A DNA stretch of 64,000 nucleotides from Weeksellaceae bacterium TAE3-ERU29 (GTDB lineage: Bacteria > Bacteroidota > Bacteroidia > Flavobacteriales > Weeksellaceae). The translations under genes were made by a program, and so were the position numbers. The stretch is taken from positions 1 through 64,000 of the forward strand of contig JAHUUM010000010.1 in assembly GCA_019218445.1 (NCBI GenBank), in the 5' to 3' direction. The stretch's first letter is position 1, and every line of letters begins with the position of its first letter. The notes beneath the pieces are model-generated. The model made no database searches, was not told the DNA's origin, and worked only from the letters and a program-made list of their open reading frames with translations. Shown in pieces: positions 61,776 to 64,000 of the stretch.

Positions 61776-63548
61776 GATTAAAAATGATAGAGATGGCAGA
61801 AATTCTAATGGTTCTTCTATTTCTTTGTTATTCCAAATATCGTATCCGTTTAATTTTAATTTAATGGAAGAAATATCTATTGGCTCAGTATGATTATTAA
61901 AAGCAACAATAATTTTCTCTTCTCCTAATCGGCGTTGAATTACTAATAAATCTTTATCAAAATAAAGAAATTTAGTAACTCCTAAATTCAAAACAGCATT
62001 TGTTTTTCTTATTTTGATTAATCGTTTATAAAAATTGTGATGCTCTTTATTAAATTCTACTTTATCATATCTTGAAGGAGCTTCCTCAAAAGGATTGGCC
62101 GTTTCCGGTTCAAATTCAAACTCCGGCCACCAAAGTGGTTTTCTACAATCAGGGTCATCTGCACCCCACATACCCATTTCATCACCTGCCCATATTTGTG
62201 GAGAGCCGGGCATTATAAATCTAAAAACTAAAAAATTACGAACACGTTGATAAGTTTCTTCATCCGGTTTATTTGTTTTGTAAAAAACATCTTCTAAAGG
62301 TTTTGCGAAAAACTTATATTTTCCTTTATTATAAAAAGAAGTCAGAAGTCGTGGCGAATCATGAGAAGCAGTCATCATCATTAGAGAATCAACGGTTTCT
62401 TGTTTAAGTCCATAAACCGATAATCCCAAATCCGGGACTAAATTTTCCGCTCCTCCGTATTGAACATTTTTAGCAAAAAAAGCTCTATTAAAACGATAAG
62501 ATTGATAAAACATAATGGAATCAAAAGTATCCCCTTTTAAATAAGGTCTGGGATCCATCATACTTTCAGGCCAAACTTTCCACCAAATTTCACCCACTAA
62601 TAAAGCATCTTGTTTAATGTAGCGAACACGTTGCCTAAATTTTCTCCAAAAATTCATCCCGATTTGGTCGGCTACATCCAATCGAAAGCCATCTACTCCT
62701 TTTTTAGAGTCGCCAAATGGAGCAAGCCACCTTTCAGCAACTTGTAAAATATGATTTTTTGCTCCTTCATCTAAATCTCCTTCGTACGGATATCCGTTTA
62801 CTTTGGGAGAATATTTTATTTTTCTAAGCTGAGGCATTTCTTTTACGCCGGACCAGCCTTCAAAATCAAAATTATTCTCCTCGTTTTCATCAAAATTAAT
62901 ATGATACCAAGAGGCATATTTAGAGTTTTTCCCATTTTTTAATATATCTTGCCATGCCCAAAACTCGTTTCCGGTATGATTCCAAGAAAAATCAATAATG
63001 ATCCGCATTCCTCTTTTATGAACCTTTTCTACTAAATCTAAAAAGAGGAGGTCTGCATTAGTCCATTTCCAAGTAGAGGGATCGTCAGGGACTTCAGAAG
63101 CTATTATTTTCTTGTCCTCTTCAGGATTTGGACCAAAATGAATATCTACATGATGGTAATATCTTGCATCATATTTATGCAAAGAAGGAGCATCATTAAT
63201 AGGGTTTAAATAAATAGCCGTTATTCCTAAGTCTTGAATATAATCTAATTTATCTATAATCCCCTGTAAATCTCCCCCATACCTCCTTGATTGAACCTCA
63301 TCATACCATGCTTGCATTTGTAGTCTATCAGCAGTATGTGGAGCATCTGCGTACCAATCTTTAGTCCATGAGGTTAGTTTCCAGTTTTCATCATAATTTT
63401 TAGGCCAAGCATTTTTTATATTTTCTGTGATGGGATCGTTGCTCTTATCCCCATTATAAAAACGCTCTATAAAAATCTGATACCATATGGCATTCTTAGC
63501 CCACTCCGGTGGAGAATCGAAAGGCGTATATGGTTCATTTTCAATCAA
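61764..63548 (-). CDS. GH13 alpha-glucan hydrolase (neopullulanase/cyclomaltodextrinase-like)
   Basis: Glycoside hydrolase family 13 enzyme acting on alpha-1,4 (and possibly 1,6) glucans. Conserved regions in order: I DFSWNHTG near residue 188, II GFRLDVADQ with nucleophile Asp near 293, III VGEIWW with the acid/base Glu near 321, and IV TASHDSPRLL near 390. The N-terminal start WAKNAIWYQIFIERFYNGDK is of the neopullulanase/maltogenic amylase kind. No signal peptide is visible, so it is probably cytoplasmic and may process imported maltodextrins or glycogen. Length 594 is normal. It lies 3 bases after the M48 protease gene and ends inside the surA terminator. Confidence 0.92.
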   Translation of the reverse strand: MIENEPYTPFDSPPEWAKNAIWYQIFIERFYNGDKSNDPITENIKNAWPKNYDENWKLTSWTKDWYADAPHTADRLQMQAWYDEVQSRRYGGDLQGIIDKLDYIQDLGITAIYLNPINDAPSLHKYDARYYHHVDIHFGPNPEEDKKIIASEVPDDPSTWKWTNADLLFLDLVEKVHKRGMRIIIDFSWNHTGNEFWAWQDILKNGKNSKYASWYHINFDENEENNFDFEGWSGVKEMPQLRKIKYSPKVNGYPYEGDLDEGAKNHILQVAERWLAPFGDSKKGVDGFRLDVADQIGMNFWRKFRQRVRYIKQDALLVGEIWWKVWPESMMDPRPYLKGDTFDSIMFYQSYRFNRAFFAKNVQYGGAENLVPDLGLSVYGLKQETVDSLMMMTASHDSPRLLTSFYNKGKYKFFAKPLEDVFYKTNKPDEETYQRVRNFLVFRFIMPGSPQIWAGDEMGMWGADDPDCRKPLWWPEFEFEPETANPFEEAPSRYDKVEFNKEHHNFYKRLIKIRKTNAVLNLGVTKFLYFDKDLLVIQRRLGEEKIIVAFNNHTEPIDISSIKLKLNGYDIWNNKEIEEPLEFLPSLSFLIIKK

Positions 63549-63551
63549 AAT

Positions 63552-64000
63552 TTAGTGTTTTAGTTTATTTCTATATTTTTCTATAGCAGCTTTAATTTTC
63601 TTTATTCTATTTTGAGGAGATGGGTGAGTACTTGTGAATTCAGGTTGAGAACTACCTTCCGAAGCTTGTTCCAACACCTTCATTACATCTATAAGACTCT
63701 CCGGGTTATAGCCTGCTTGGTACATAAAGCGGACTCCCAACTCATCAGCCTCTAATTCGTCACTCCTGCCATATTTTAGATTTACCATATTCCCAATCAT
63801 TTGAGCGTATTGAGCAGAAGTATAATCACCACCGGCAACTGTAGCAGCACCTACAAGCCCTTGTGTTAAATTTTGTTTAGCCATTTGTTCTGCACTGTGT
63901 CTTGCAACCACATGCCCAATTTCATGCCCTAAAACTCCGGCTACTTGGTCTTCTGAATCTAAACGTTTTAGTAAACCAACTGTAATAAAAATTTGTCCGC
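63552..64000 (-). CDS. M48-family metallopeptidase (5' end outside the window)
   Basis: Zinc peptidase of the M48 family (BepA/Oma1-like). The catalytic HEIGH lies just before residue VVARHSAEQ in the frame that continues past the window's right edge. The conserved SDELEADELGVRFM (third zinc ligand Glu) lies 60 or so residues later, and TSTHPSPQNRIKKIKAAIEK, typical of the family, lies near the C-terminus. Only the last 149 codons are here and the frame stays open to the edge, so the signal or anchor part is missing. Relatives degrade misfolded outer-membrane proteins, which fits a position next to the surA genes; the direct neighbour on its transcript is the GH13 gene. Confidence 0.9.
   Translation of the reverse strand, partial: GQIFITVGLLKRLDSEDQVAGVLGHEIGHVVARHSAEQMAKQNLTQGLVGAATVAGGDYTSAQYAQMIGNMVNLKYGRSDELEADELGVRFMYQAGYNPESLIDVMKVLEQASEGSSQPEFTSTHPSPQNRIKKIKAAIEKYRNKLKH

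Noticed and set aside
2-64000. Prophage, CRISPR or toxin-antitoxin system
   Set aside because: I looked for repeat-spacer arrays, phage structural genes and small paired toxin genes on both strands and saw none.

Overview
The window looks like chromosome of a member of the Flavobacteriia (Bacteroidota), probably Flavobacteriaceae or Weeksellaceae; I cannot fix the genus. The DNA is AT-rich. Genes lack Shine-Dalgarno sequences, and many carry the Bacteroidota -7 promoter motif TANNTTTG just before the start. The protein families are also typical of the group: a pyrG-yidC pair, a DUF4199 gene beside a glycosyltransferase, a DUF4374 lipoprotein with a TonB-dependent receptor, and a cluster of three SurA-like genes. 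I found about 50 protein genes and one small SRP RNA, and no rRNA, tRNA, CRISPR array, prophage or plasmid genes.

Layout. 0-8 kb: helicase pcrA, an FKBP lipoprotein with an orphan terminator in front of it, a decayed IS3-family transposase, yidC, pyrG and the SRP RNA. 8-17 kb: AI-2E family permease, bioF-bioD, a MITE-like insertion, rimO, DUF4199 protein and glycosyltransferase, DUF2807 lipoprotein, phosphohexomutase. 17-28 kb: a repair block (mfd, addA-like, recQ) with an HU gene, fmt and a split threonine/serine exporter. 28-34.6 kb: a second MITE-like copy, a secreted metzincin protease, the NAD(P)HX repair enzyme, an unrecognised protein and a membrane-anchored GyrI-like protein. 34.7-39.5 kb: a probable siderophore-use locus (exported esterase, TonB receptor, DUF4374 lipoprotein). 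39.5-43.2 kb: a scarred region with HAD and GNAT genes, a yggS gene broken by an in-frame stop, a small gene, and an AAA ATPase fused to a gamma-glutamylcyclotransferase-like domain whose 3' end is partly duplicated downstream. 43.3-48.8 kb: yciH-like gene, accA, dnaB, uvrC, HD-domain protein. 49-64 kb: a second TonB receptor between direct repeats, galK with a sugar permease, DD-carboxypeptidase, antiporter, pepT, HMG-CoA lyase-like gene, three SurA-like genes, a GH13 enzyme and the start-truncated end of an M48 protease.

Most of the window is housekeeping. Nothing here is clearly a new defence or mobile system. The most unusual items are the two-copy MITE family with target-site duplications, the AAA-GGCT fusion and the scarring beside it, the membrane-tethered GyrI domain, and the siderophore locus with its own exported esterase.
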